A stretch of DNA of 64,000 nt, taken from assembly GCA_050949255.1 (NCBI GenBank), contig JBMNFJ010000013.1:26108-90107 (forward strand), written 5' to 3'. This DNA is from UBA3941 sp002385665. GTDB lineage: Bacteria > Bacillota > Clostridia > Caldicoprobacterales > UBA3941. Position numbers and translations under genes: made by a program. Under the pieces are notes generated by a model that saw only the letters and a program-made list of their open reading frames with translations, searched no databases and was not told the origin of the DNA. Below, one piece after another: positions 8,739 to 16,855 of this stretch; position 1 is the stretch's first letter; each line of letters opens with the position of its first letter.

Positions 8739-9827
8739 ATGACTAAGTTTAATGGACTAGGGATGAACATGGGCAACCTTTGGAGGCTTTCCGATGCCAA
8801 GACCCGGTCGATAAGCCCCGAAAACTTTGATGGTGCCAAAGGTAAGGGCGGTATGGCAACCCTTGAGGAGGGGAGCGCACGCTGGGCTGCCAGGGAATTG
8901 GGACAGGGTTGGAAGGTAAACCCATATATCATCATTCAGCCGGGAGAGATATTTACCATTGCAGACATTGAGGGGCCGGGTGCTATCCAGCACATATGGA
9001 TGACACCTACCGGCAACTGGAGGAACACCATAATGCGAATATATTGGGACGGCTTGGAGCACCCGTCGGTGGAATGCCCCGTTGGGGACTTCTTTGCTTG
9101 TGGATGGGGCGAATATGCTCAGGTTTCCTCTCTTGCAGTTTGCGTTAATCCTGGCAGTGCCTTTAACTGCTACTGGGAGATGCCCTTTAAGAAGCATGCC
9201 AAGATTACCATGGAAAACCGTGATGATGAACCTATGACTCTCTATTATCAGATCGATTATACCCTGACGCAGGTACCTGATGATATAGGTTATTTCCATG
9301 CACAGTTCAGAAGGACCAATCCCCTTCCCTATAAGGAGGTATACACCATAGTGGATGGTATCGAGGGCAAGGGCCAATATGTCGGTACCTATATGGCCTG
9401 GGGAGTCAACAACAGCGGATGGTGGGGAGAAGGGGAGATAAAGTTCTATATGGACGGAGACAAGGAGTTTCCCACCATTTGCGGAACAGGGACAGAGGAT
9501 TATTTCTGTGGATCCTACAATTTTGAAAATAAGAAAACAAATCAATACCAGGAATTTACTACGCCCTACTCGGGATTACCCCAGGTAATCAGGCCTGACG
9601 GGCTATACAGGTCACAGACCAGATTTGGTATGTATAGATGGCATATAAGCGATCCTATAAGGTTCGAATCGGATCTAAGGGTGACCATCCAGGCCCTGGG
9701 TTGGCGCAAGGATAGAAGATACCTGCCCCTACAGGATGATATCGCCTCGGTGGCCTATTGGTATCAAACCCTTCCTGGTAAGAAATTCCCTCAACTTCCG
9801 GACCGGGATTATCTGGAGATCATTTAA
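8739..9827 (+). CDS. GH172 (DUF2961) glycoside hydrolase
   Basis: A 362-residue DUF2961-family protein, now classed as GH172. Characterised members cleave alpha-D-fructofuranosides or alpha-D-arabinofuranosides. Seen here are IADIEGPGAIQHIWMTP, RIYWDGLEHPSVECPVGDFF, NCYWEMPFKKHAKI, and the two segments WWGEGEIKFYMDGD (about 228-241) and CGTGTEDYFCGSY (about 249-261), which should supply the catalytic glutamates. No signal peptide is visible, so it acts inside the cell on imported oligosaccharides. It sits 17 bases after araB and 70 bases before the GH116 gene. Which furanosidase activity it has cannot be read from the sequence. Confidence 0.88.
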   Translation: MTKFNGLGMNMGNLWRLSDAKTRSISPENFDGAKGKGGMATLEEGSARWAARELGQGWKVNPYIIIQPGEIFTIADIEGPGAIQHIWMTPTGNWRNTIMRIYWDGLEHPSVECPVGDFFACGWGEYAQVSSLAVCVNPGSAFNCYWEMPFKKHAKITMENRDDEPMTLYYQIDYTLTQVPDDIGYFHAQFRRTNPLPYKEVYTIVDGIEGKGQYVGTYMAWGVNNSGWWGEGEIKFYMDGDKEFPTICGTGTEDYFCGSYNFENKKTNQYQEFTTPYSGLPQVIRPDGLYRSQTRFGMYRWHISDPIRFESDLRVTIQALGWRKDRRYLPLQDDIASVAYWYQTLPGKKFPQLPDRDYLEII

Positions 9828-9898
9828 GGTATCAACCATAAGTACTGTGCATTAACTTATTCCATAGATGAATCAGTCTTGAAAACGGAGGTTTTAAG

Positions 9899-12337
9899 AT
9901 GAATAATGAAGTTTATACCAAGGAGCAGCTATATTCGATGGGCCCCCAGCGGACATTTAATAATGACGCACGGGAAGCTGCTTTTTTGTTAGGTGGAATC
10001 GGTACCGGTAATATATCCGTAGGTGCCCGGGGAGAATTGAGGGACTGGGAGATCTTCAACAGTCCCGGGAAAGGGAATTATCTACCTTATACCTTCTTTG
10101 CCATAAGGGCGGAAAAGGAAGGGGAAAAACCCGTCGCAAAGGTATTGGAATCAGAGATACAGCCCCCGTATTCAAAATCACATGGGTTCCTATCCGGTGA
10201 GATGGCAGGGCTTCCCCGCTTAAGGTCATCCAGGATGAGGGGTGAGTATCCCTTTGTCTGGGTTGATTTTGAGGACAGCACTTTACCGGTGGATGTCTCC
10301 ATGGAGGCTTTTACCCCTTTTATACCCTTAAACTCCAATGACTCGGGTATACCCGGCGCTATTATCAGGTACAAGGTTAAAAACACTTCAGATAAGCCCG
10401 TTAAGGTATCCGTCATAGGATCATTAGCCAATGCCGTGGGTCATAGGGGCTTTGCCTTGTACGGCAATTTGCAGGGCAACCCCCAATCCCTTAACGAGTA
10501 CAGGGATGAAGATGGAGTAAGGGGATTATACTATTATACCGACCTGGAAGAATCCTCCCTTGAATACGGCAGTATGGGTCTAATGACCAGGGATAGCTCT
10601 GTTACCTACAAGACCTATTGGTTAAGTGGCGGATGGTGTGACGGAATTCATGATCTATGGGACGACTTCTGCGATGACGGGCTGCTGGAAAAGGAATCCG
10701 TCTATGAAGGGGTCAAAAGTGAGATGGGAGAATCCAATCTAAAGGTAGGTTCCATGGGTATGTACGAAACTCTGGAACCTGACCAGGAGAGAGTATTCGA
10801 ATTTATCATTAGCTGGTTTTTCCCAAATAGGATAAAGGCATGGGATACGGACAGCTGTTGCTGTGCAGCTGGGGGATGCGAGACCGTAAAAAATTACTAT
10901 GCCACCTTGTTTGATGATGCCTGGCATGCAGGAAGATATCTATTAGAGAATCTCGACAGGCTGGAAGGGAAATCCAGGGATTTTCATAGGGCATTGTTTG
11001 GCAGCACCTTGCCTGACTACGTCATCGATGCGATTGCCAGCAACATCACGGTGTGCAGGAGCACCACCTGTTTCAGGATAGAGGACGGCACATTCCTGGG
11101 ATGGGAGGGGACCTTTGATCAAAGGGGTTGCTGCGAAGGAAGCTGTACCCACGTATGGAACTATGCCCAGACCCTCGCCTTCCTGTTCCCGGATCTGGAG
11201 CAGTCCATGAGAAAGGTAGAATTCAATCTCGAGACCGACGAGAACGGGAAGATGTCCTTTAGAACCAGACGTGTTTTTGGCAAGGAACCCTGGGATTTCC
11301 TGCCGGCTACGGATGGCCAGATGGGAACCATTATACGGCTCTACAGGGAATGGAAGATCAGCGGTGATGACGAACTAATAAAAACCGTATGGGAAAAGGC
11401 AAGCAAGGCTTTGGATTTTGCCTTCGAATATTGGGATTCGGACGGAGATTTTGTGCTGGACAGTCAGCAGCATAACACCTACGATATCGAATTCTATGGG
11501 CCTAATTCTTTGACCAACTCCATGTTCTTTGCCGCACTAAAGGCCGGAGCCGAGATAGCGGATTACCTGGGAGACGAACAACATGCCGCCAAGTATAGGG
11601 AGGCCCTTGAGAAGGGTAGCAAGAGGATGGACGAGCTCCTTTGGGGCGGAGAGTACTATATACAGGAGATTGATGATGTTAACAAGTACCGCTATCAATA
11701 CGGTAAAGGATGTCTTTCGGATCAGATCTTAGGGCAGCTGCTGGCCCATGTTGCAGGTCTTGGATATATCCTTCCGGAAGAACATGTGAGAAGAGCGGTG
11801 AAATCCATATTTGATTACAATTTTAGGGCCGATTTCAGGGACCATCACAATGTACAGCGTACATATGTCCTTAACGACGAAAAGGGATTGCTGTTATGCT
11901 CCTGGCCAAATGGTGGCAGACCAAAACTTCCCTTTGTATACGCCGATGAGGTGTGGACCGGAATCGAATACCATGTGGCAGCCCACCTGATATATGAAGG
12001 CTTTGTCGATGAGGGGCTAACCATAGTAAGGGCGGTTCGTGAGCGGCACGACGGCTACCGCCGGAATCCCTGGAACGAAGTGGAATGCGGTCACCATTAT
12101 GCAAGGTCCATGGCCAGCTGGGCCCTGCTAACAGCCCTCAGCGGGTTTAAGTACGATATGGTGGAAGGAACAATGAGCTTTAAACCGGCGATCAATTCGG
12201 AAGATTTTAAGACCTTCTGGAGTACCGGAAAGGGTTGGGGTATATATACCCAGAAGAAGGATCCCGAGACCGGAGAAATGGTATGGGATATAGAGGTACT
12301 CTATGGTAGCCTGGAAGGCGTCAGCGTAAACGAATAG
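9899..12337 (+). CDS. GH116 family glycoside hydrolase (glucosylceramidase-like)
   Basis: An 812-residue GH116 protein. The N-terminal beta-sandwich starts with FLLGGIGTGNISVGARGELRDWEIFN. The (alpha/alpha)6 catalytic domain includes GCCEGSCTHVWNYAQTLAFLFP (about 410-431) and HNTYDIEFYGPNSLTNSMF, with the Asp of NTYD being the expected acid/base, and ends with WPNGGRPKLPFVYADEVWTGIEY and ECGHHYARSMASWAL. Known bacterial members are beta-glucosidases, beta-xylosidases or N-acetylglucosaminidases. There is no signal peptide, so it is probably cytoplasmic. As the last gene of the araB-GH172-GH116 operon it probably trims the same imported glycoside. GGAGG lies about eight bases before the ATG. 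Confidence 0.93.
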   Translation: MNNEVYTKEQLYSMGPQRTFNNDAREAAFLLGGIGTGNISVGARGELRDWEIFNSPGKGNYLPYTFFAIRAEKEGEKPVAKVLESEIQPPYSKSHGFLSGEMAGLPRLRSSRMRGEYPFVWVDFEDSTLPVDVSMEAFTPFIPLNSNDSGIPGAIIRYKVKNTSDKPVKVSVIGSLANAVGHRGFALYGNLQGNPQSLNEYRDEDGVRGLYYYTDLEESSLEYGSMGLMTRDSSVTYKTYWLSGGWCDGIHDLWDDFCDDGLLEKESVYEGVKSEMGESNLKVGSMGMYETLEPDQERVFEFIISWFFPNRIKAWDTDSCCCAAGGCETVKNYYATLFDDAWHAGRYLLENLDRLEGKSRDFHRALFGSTLPDYVIDAIASNITVCRSTTCFRIEDGTFLGWEGTFDQRGCCEGSCTHVWNYAQTLAFLFPDLEQSMRKVEFNLETDENGKMSFRTRRVFGKEPWDFLPATDGQMGTIIRLYREWKISGDDELIKTVWEKASKALDFAFEYWDSDGDFVLDSQQHNTYDIEFYGPNSLTNSMFFAALKAGAEIADYLGDEQHAAKYREALEKGSKRMDELLWGGEYYIQEIDDVNKYRYQYGKGCLSDQILGQLLAHVAGLGYILPEEHVRRAVKSIFDYNFRADFRDHHNVQRTYVLNDEKGLLLCSWPNGGRPKLPFVYADEVWTGIEYHVAAHLIYEGFVDEGLTIVRAVRERHDGYRRNPWNEVECGHHYARSMASWALLTALSGFKYDMVEGTMSFKPAINSEDFKTFWSTGKGWGIYTQKKDPETGEMVWDIEVLYGSLEGVSVNE

Positions 12338-12363
12338 ACCTGTAAAAACTAAAGGGAAAAAGC

Positions 12364-12404
12364 AAAGATAGCTGCCCGGGAAGGGTCCTATGGCAGCTAT
12401 CTTT
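12364..12404 (+). terminator. Terminator after the GH116 gene
   Basis: AAAGATAGCTGCC (12364-12376) pairs perfectly with GGCAGCTATCTTT (12392-12404), giving a 13-base-pair stem that ends in a short T-rich tract. It closes the araB-GH172-GH116 operon. Confidence 0.8.
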
Positions 12405-12488
12405 CTGTGTTATGTTCACTTAAGATAAAGGATATTTAAAGTGCTAATTTATTAGTCTACTGCCTGATAAAGATAATGAGCTATTGAT

Positions 12489-12665
12489 AAGCCTTAGTTT
12501 TCTCCAAATTGATGTCGGAAGAGAGAAGTTTCAAAAAATACATTTTCATTAATACTTGCTATATAAAAACTGCAATAGGCTTTTTTGAAACTTTATTGAT
12601 GACGTTACTCTTAAGATGTTAAGTAGCGGTCAATAGCCATTAATGACAAATGTCTGACTAGTAAA
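12489..12665 (+). repeat. Non-coding element copy A, upstream of the corrinoid locus
   Basis: This stretch shares ordered blocks with the leader at 59947-60095. AAGCCTTAGTTTTCTCCAAA (12489-12508) matches 59947-59966 at 19 of 20 positions. Further shared blocks are TTGCTATA near 12556, TTTTTTGAAAC (12581-12591), CAATAGCCATTA near 12641 and CTGACT near 12655. Copy A also has a 13-base inverted repeat, AAGTTTCAAAAAA (12526-12538) with 12581-12593, whose left arm is missing in copy B. It may be a structured leader, a small RNA or a regulator-binding region. TATAAT at about 12702 has no good -35, so an activator-dependent promoter is possible. Confidence 0.5.
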
Positions 12666-12729
12666 AAGTTTAGTAATTAAGTAGAGGATTTTGTACCTAT
12701 AATAATGATACATTCGTAGAGGTGACAGC

Positions 12730-14796
12730 GTGAAATTAGGATTGGGAATAGACACAGGGGGCACCTATACCGATGGTGTAATCTATGATTTTAACAGGAG
12801 TAGAGTGATAAAGGGCGCCAAGGCCGTAACCATCAAAGAGGATTTAAAACTGGGCATTATGGCTGTTCTGGATCAGATGCCCAGGGATCTGTTGGAAAGG
12901 GTGGGCATGGTATCCTTATCCACCACCCTGGCAACCAACGCCTGTGTAGAGGATAAGGGTAGCAGGGCAAAGCTTATCTTAATAGGTTGCGATAGGGATG
13001 TGGTGGCTAAGAATGGATCCCAATACGGTTTACCAGCTATAGACGATATTATATTCCTTGCAGGTGGGCACGATTCTCGAGGAGAGGTTATAGCAGAACC
13101 GGATTGGGATGAGCTAATGGGAAGGATAAAAAGACTTACAGGAAAGGTCGATGCCTTTGCTGTGGTGCAGATGTGGGGCATCCGAAATCCTGAATTTGAG
13201 CAAAAGGCAAAATCCCTTATAGGCGAGGCGACGGGATTACCGGTGGTATGTGGACATGAGCTGTCCAGCCAGCTAAATTTTCTGAAGCGGGGGGCCACTG
13301 CACTGTTAAATGCCAGGTTGATTCCACTGATTGACGAATTTATAGATGCGGTAAAGGTTGCCCTGAAGGAAAGGGGCATAAGTGCGCCATTGGCTATAGT
13401 ATGCGGGGACGGAAGCATAATGTCCGAAGAATTTGTAAAGGAAAGACCCGTGGAAACCTTGCTTTCCGGTCCGGCTGCCAGCGTTATTGGCGGGGTTAAT
13501 ATAAGCGGAAAGCAAAATTGTATAGTTGTTGATATGGGCGGTACTACCAGTGACCTGGCCATAATAAAGGACGGAAGACCGCTTCTGAGCCAGGAGGGGG
13601 CAAAGGTAGGTAACTTTAATACCGCTGTAAGATCCGTGGATATTACAACCATGGGAATGGGTGGGGATAGCCTTATAGACTTTGACTCCAGGGATAAACT
13701 GGTTATAGGACCCAGAAGAGCCGCTCCCCTATCCTGGCTGGCATGGAAATGGCCGGAGGCTTTAGAGCAAATAAGCCTATTACACAGCAATAATAGAATT
13801 CATACCAGATCCCTATGCCAATTTTTCTACAGGGTGTGGGATTTACCGGAGGACGGTGATTTTACTTCGGAGGAGAGGGCTATAGTAGAGGTACTTAAGG
13901 GGGGGCCCTTGAGCCTTGAAAGACTGGCAGAGGCGGTAGGAGATTCCATCTACACCCTAAAGCTTGATAGATTGGAACAGTTAGGTATAATAATGAGAAG
14001 CGGGCTTACCCCTACGGACATCATGCACATTACAGGTGATTTCACCGGCTGGGATACAAGGGCTGCCCGTCTGGGTGCAGAGATCCTAGCCAGGCGTCTG
14101 GGGATGAGCTTAGATGAGCTTACCCATGAAGTCAATACTATGATAAAATCCCAGCTATATCTTAGTGTAGTCAAGGAGCTTATGAGAAGGGGAAATTTGG
14201 AGAAGACTCCGACCATTTTGGATGAGGGAATAAGCCCGGAATTGGAAAAGGTGCTCCTTTTAGGATTTAAGGGGACCCGTAGGGATAGCAATCCATATAT
14301 ATCTTTGGATCTATCCACAGATTTTTCATTGGTGGGAATAGGAGCCCCCATACATGTATACCTGCCCGATGTAGCAGCATCTCTCAATACCGAATGTATT
14401 ATTGAGAGACATGCCCCAATAGCCAATGCTATCGGCGCTATCACAGGTAGTATCTCCGTCGAGGAGAGTGTAATAATAAAGCCCAGGTATGCTATGACAG
14501 GGGTAGGTATCTACGATTGTTATTCTACAAGAAAGAAAATGCAATTTGAGGATTATGAAAAGGCTAAGGAATGGGCTCAGGAGGAGGCCATGGCCATGGC
14601 TAGGGATCTTGTCATAGCAAAGGGAGCCGCTTTTTACGATATATTTGTAGAATTCAAAGAGCATAATACAGAGATAAATGTTTATCCATCCGATATGCCA
14701 GGCCAGGAGAGCCAAAATCAATCGGGCATAACCAGGGAAATATTATTGGAAACCGTAGTAACAGCCAGAGCTATAGGCGGTTTAAAATGGGAGTAG
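12730..14796 (+). CDS. Hydantoinase/oxoprolinase-family (HyuA-like) ASKHA ATPase
   Basis: A 688-residue protein with the HyuA-type ATPase fold. GIDTGGTYTDGVIYD (about 6-20) is the first phosphate motif, HELSSQLNFLKRGATALLNARL lies near 176-197, LLSGPAASVIGGV near 244-256, and VVDMGGTTSDLAI (266-278) is the second phosphate motif. True hydantoinases and oxoprolinases pair with a B subunit, which is absent here. Instead the gene is 19 bases upstream of a corrinoid activator, so an ATP-driven role in corrinoid protein maintenance is a reasonable inference, not a demonstrated function. The start is GTG with GAGGTGACA just upstream. A helical insertion around 400-440 (AEAVGDSIYTLKLDRLEQLGI) resembles a winged helix. 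Confidence 0.85.
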   Translation: MKLGLGIDTGGTYTDGVIYDFNRSRVIKGAKAVTIKEDLKLGIMAVLDQMPRDLLERVGMVSLSTTLATNACVEDKGSRAKLILIGCDRDVVAKNGSQYGLPAIDDIIFLAGGHDSRGEVIAEPDWDELMGRIKRLTGKVDAFAVVQMWGIRNPEFEQKAKSLIGEATGLPVVCGHELSSQLNFLKRGATALLNARLIPLIDEFIDAVKVALKERGISAPLAIVCGDGSIMSEEFVKERPVETLLSGPAASVIGGVNISGKQNCIVVDMGGTTSDLAIIKDGRPLLSQEGAKVGNFNTAVRSVDITTMGMGGDSLIDFDSRDKLVIGPRRAAPLSWLAWKWPEALEQISLLHSNNRIHTRSLCQFFYRVWDLPEDGDFTSEERAIVEVLKGGPLSLERLAEAVGDSIYTLKLDRLEQLGIIMRSGLTPTDIMHITGDFTGWDTRAARLGAEILARRLGMSLDELTHEVNTMIKSQLYLSVVKELMRRGNLEKTPTILDEGISPELEKVLLLGFKGTRRDSNPYISLDLSTDFSLVGIGAPIHVYLPDVAASLNTECIIERHAPIANAIGAITGSISVEESVIIKPRYAMTGVGIYDCYSTRKKMQFEDYEKAKEWAQEEAMAMARDLVIAKGAAFYDIFVEFKEHNTEINVYPSDMPGQESQNQSGITREILLETVVTARAIGGLKWE

Positions 14797-14815
14797 ACGG
14801 AAAGGCGGGGTAGTG

Positions 14816-16666
14816 ATGGATGGGGGTAAGTGTACCGTAACGGTCATATCCCATGGAAGAGGAGAGAACTTGATCTGTTCAAAGGGCAGTACCCTAATGG
14901 ATGTTTTTCATAAGGGAAATATCTATATTGATGCTCCCTGTGGGGGAAAGGGTATCTGTGGAAAATGCAAGGTTTTGATAATAAGAGGACAGGTTTCGGA
15001 GATCAGTCAGGATGAGTCCAGATACTTATCCGACAAGGAAAGGGCTGAGGGATATCGGTTAGCCTGTTTGACCAAGGTATTTGGAGATGTGGAGGTAGCC
15101 ATAAAAAGCTATATAGAGGGAGCCCAGATCATGTCCTCGGGTATAGAATACTCCGTGGATATCTCACCCCGGATTAATAAGAGGTTTGTCCAATTGGATC
15201 TGCCTACTGTGGAGGACCAAAGGGATGACCTAAAAAGGCTGACGGCTGCCGTAGGAATGGGAGAGGCACCGGACATCCCCATTCAGCTAATGAGGGAACT
15301 TCCCGGGCTTATCAGGGATTCAGATTATAAGGTGACCCTTGTCTATGATGGAAACAGTGTAATCAGTGTGGAAAGGGGAGACACCACAGACCATCTATAT
15401 GGTGTGGCAATAGATATAGGGACCACCACTGTGGTCTGTTACCTTATGGACCTGAAAACCGGACGCCAGGTGGATACAATTTCGGGACTCAACGCCCAAA
15501 GACCCTTTGGCGGGGATGTAATTTCCAGAATTCAATATGCTATGGAAAATGAAGACGGGCTTGCCAGATTAAGAAGGGGTATAGTAGATCAAATCTCAGA
15601 GTTAATCAGGGAGTTGGCTTATAGAAACAATATTCCCCTTGACTATATCTACAATGTGGTTGTAGCCGGGAATACCATTATGGGGCATTTCTTTATGGGA
15701 GTCACCCCCCAACATATTGCATCCACCCCATTTACACCGGCCCTTACCCAGGGGGTAATCTATCCGGCCCATGAACTGGGCTTAAAACTGGGGAGAGCTG
15801 CCAGAGTATTTATGCTCCCCCATATATCCGGATATGTTGGCGGAGACGTGGTTGCGGGAATCCTTGCATCGGGTTTGGATAGGGGGAATGATCTAAGCCT
15901 GATCATAGATATCGGAACCAATGGTGAGATCGTATTGGGGAACAGCGAAAGAATGGTATGCTGTTCTACCGCTGCTGGGCCGGCCTTTGAGGGAGCTAAC
16001 ATCCGCCATGGAATGGGCGGAATAAGGGGGGCCATAAACACGGTCAGGCTGGATAACGGTGAACTTAAGTATACCACTATTGGGGATGAGGCGCCTATAG
16101 GCATCTGCGGTTCGGGAATAGTCGATGCCCTGGCATCCCTGTTGGATGCGGGTCTTGTGGATGAAACCGGTAGATTGCTGGAAGAGGACGAGATAGAATC
16201 CGACCTTGGAAGAGGCCTATCCCATAGGCTGGTAGAGTTAGACGGACAGGGGGCTTTCCTATTAGTTGATGCCAAATCCAGTTCTACAGAGGATTCTATC
16301 CTTATAACCCAAAAGGATATTAGGGAGATCCAACTGGCTAAAGCTGCTATTGCAGCCGGTATAAAGGTGCTTATCCAAAGGATGGGCAAAAAAGTGGAGG
16401 ATGTCACCAGGCTATACCTGGCGGGAGGATTTGGAAGCTATATTGATAAGAGAAATGCCGCCAGAATAGGCCTTATACCTCAGGAGCTACAAGATCGGAT
16501 TATCCCTATAGGTAACGGGGCCGGAACAGGGGCTATGCTATCTCTATTATCCGCCGAAGAATTTGTGCGTGCTGATCATATTAGAGGTATGACGGAGTAT
16601 GTGGAACTATCCTCTACCTTAGAGTTCCAGGATGAATATGTAAATGGAATGTATTTTAGCCCATAG
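14816..16666 (+). CDS. RACo-type reductive activator of corrinoid proteins (2Fe-2S + ASKHA)
   Basis: A 616-residue metalloprotein. The N-terminal ferredoxin domain has the plant-type 2Fe-2S ligands in DAPCGGKGICGKCKV and RLACLTK (Cys42, 48, 51 and 84 from this start). A linker leads to an ASKHA ATPase with GVAIDIGTTTVVCYL, NVVVAGNTIMGHF, SLIIDIGTNGEIVLG and LAGGFGSYID. Family members (RamA, RACo) couple ATP hydrolysis to one-electron reduction of inactive Co(II) corrinoid to Co(I). ATG 14816 is favoured over GTG 14813 by spacing from GGCGGGG. The gene lies in one block with a HyuA-like ATPase, a PocR-AraC regulator and a corrinoid-binding protein, which is its probable client. Confidence 0.92.
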   Translation: MDGGKCTVTVISHGRGENLICSKGSTLMDVFHKGNIYIDAPCGGKGICGKCKVLIIRGQVSEISQDESRYLSDKERAEGYRLACLTKVFGDVEVAIKSYIEGAQIMSSGIEYSVDISPRINKRFVQLDLPTVEDQRDDLKRLTAAVGMGEAPDIPIQLMRELPGLIRDSDYKVTLVYDGNSVISVERGDTTDHLYGVAIDIGTTTVVCYLMDLKTGRQVDTISGLNAQRPFGGDVISRIQYAMENEDGLARLRRGIVDQISELIRELAYRNNIPLDYIYNVVVAGNTIMGHFFMGVTPQHIASTPFTPALTQGVIYPAHELGLKLGRAARVFMLPHISGYVGGDVVAGILASGLDRGNDLSLIIDIGTNGEIVLGNSERMVCCSTAAGPAFEGANIRHGMGGIRGAINTVRLDNGELKYTTIGDEAPIGICGSGIVDALASLLDAGLVDETGRLLEEDEIESDLGRGLSHRLVELDGQGAFLLVDAKSSSTEDSILITQKDIREIQLAKAAIAAGIKVLIQRMGKKVEDVTRLYLAGGFGSYIDKRNAARIGLIPQELQDRIIPIGNGAGTGAMLSLLSAEEFVRADHIRGMTEYVELSSTLEFQDEYVNGMYFSP

Positions 16667-16855
16667 AATTGGTCTCTGGGACAAAGTGATAAAATACAAA
16701 ATATATTAAGATTCTCCAATACCCAGGGGAGAAAAGCATGATATCATGAAATTGATACTGCCCACATCGTCTATTTACTTATATTAGGAAATCCAATATA
16801 ATAGGGTTGTCTGATAATTTTAATAGGCTTTTAGATACGCGGAGAGTGTGATACC

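Noticed and set aside
8757..9545. A 262-codon open frame on the minus strand
   Set aside because: It is an antisense shadow of the GH172 gene, whose protein matches a known family along its full length.
12873..13790. A 305-codon open frame on the minus strand
   Set aside because: It is antisense to the HyuA-like gene; its composition is rich in Ser and Pro as expected from reverse reading of a coding strand.
12730..14796. Calling the HyuA-like gene a hydantoinase or 5-oxoprolinase
   Set aside because: No B subunit or substrate-pathway genes are present and the context is corrinoid activation, so only the ATPase family is claimed.
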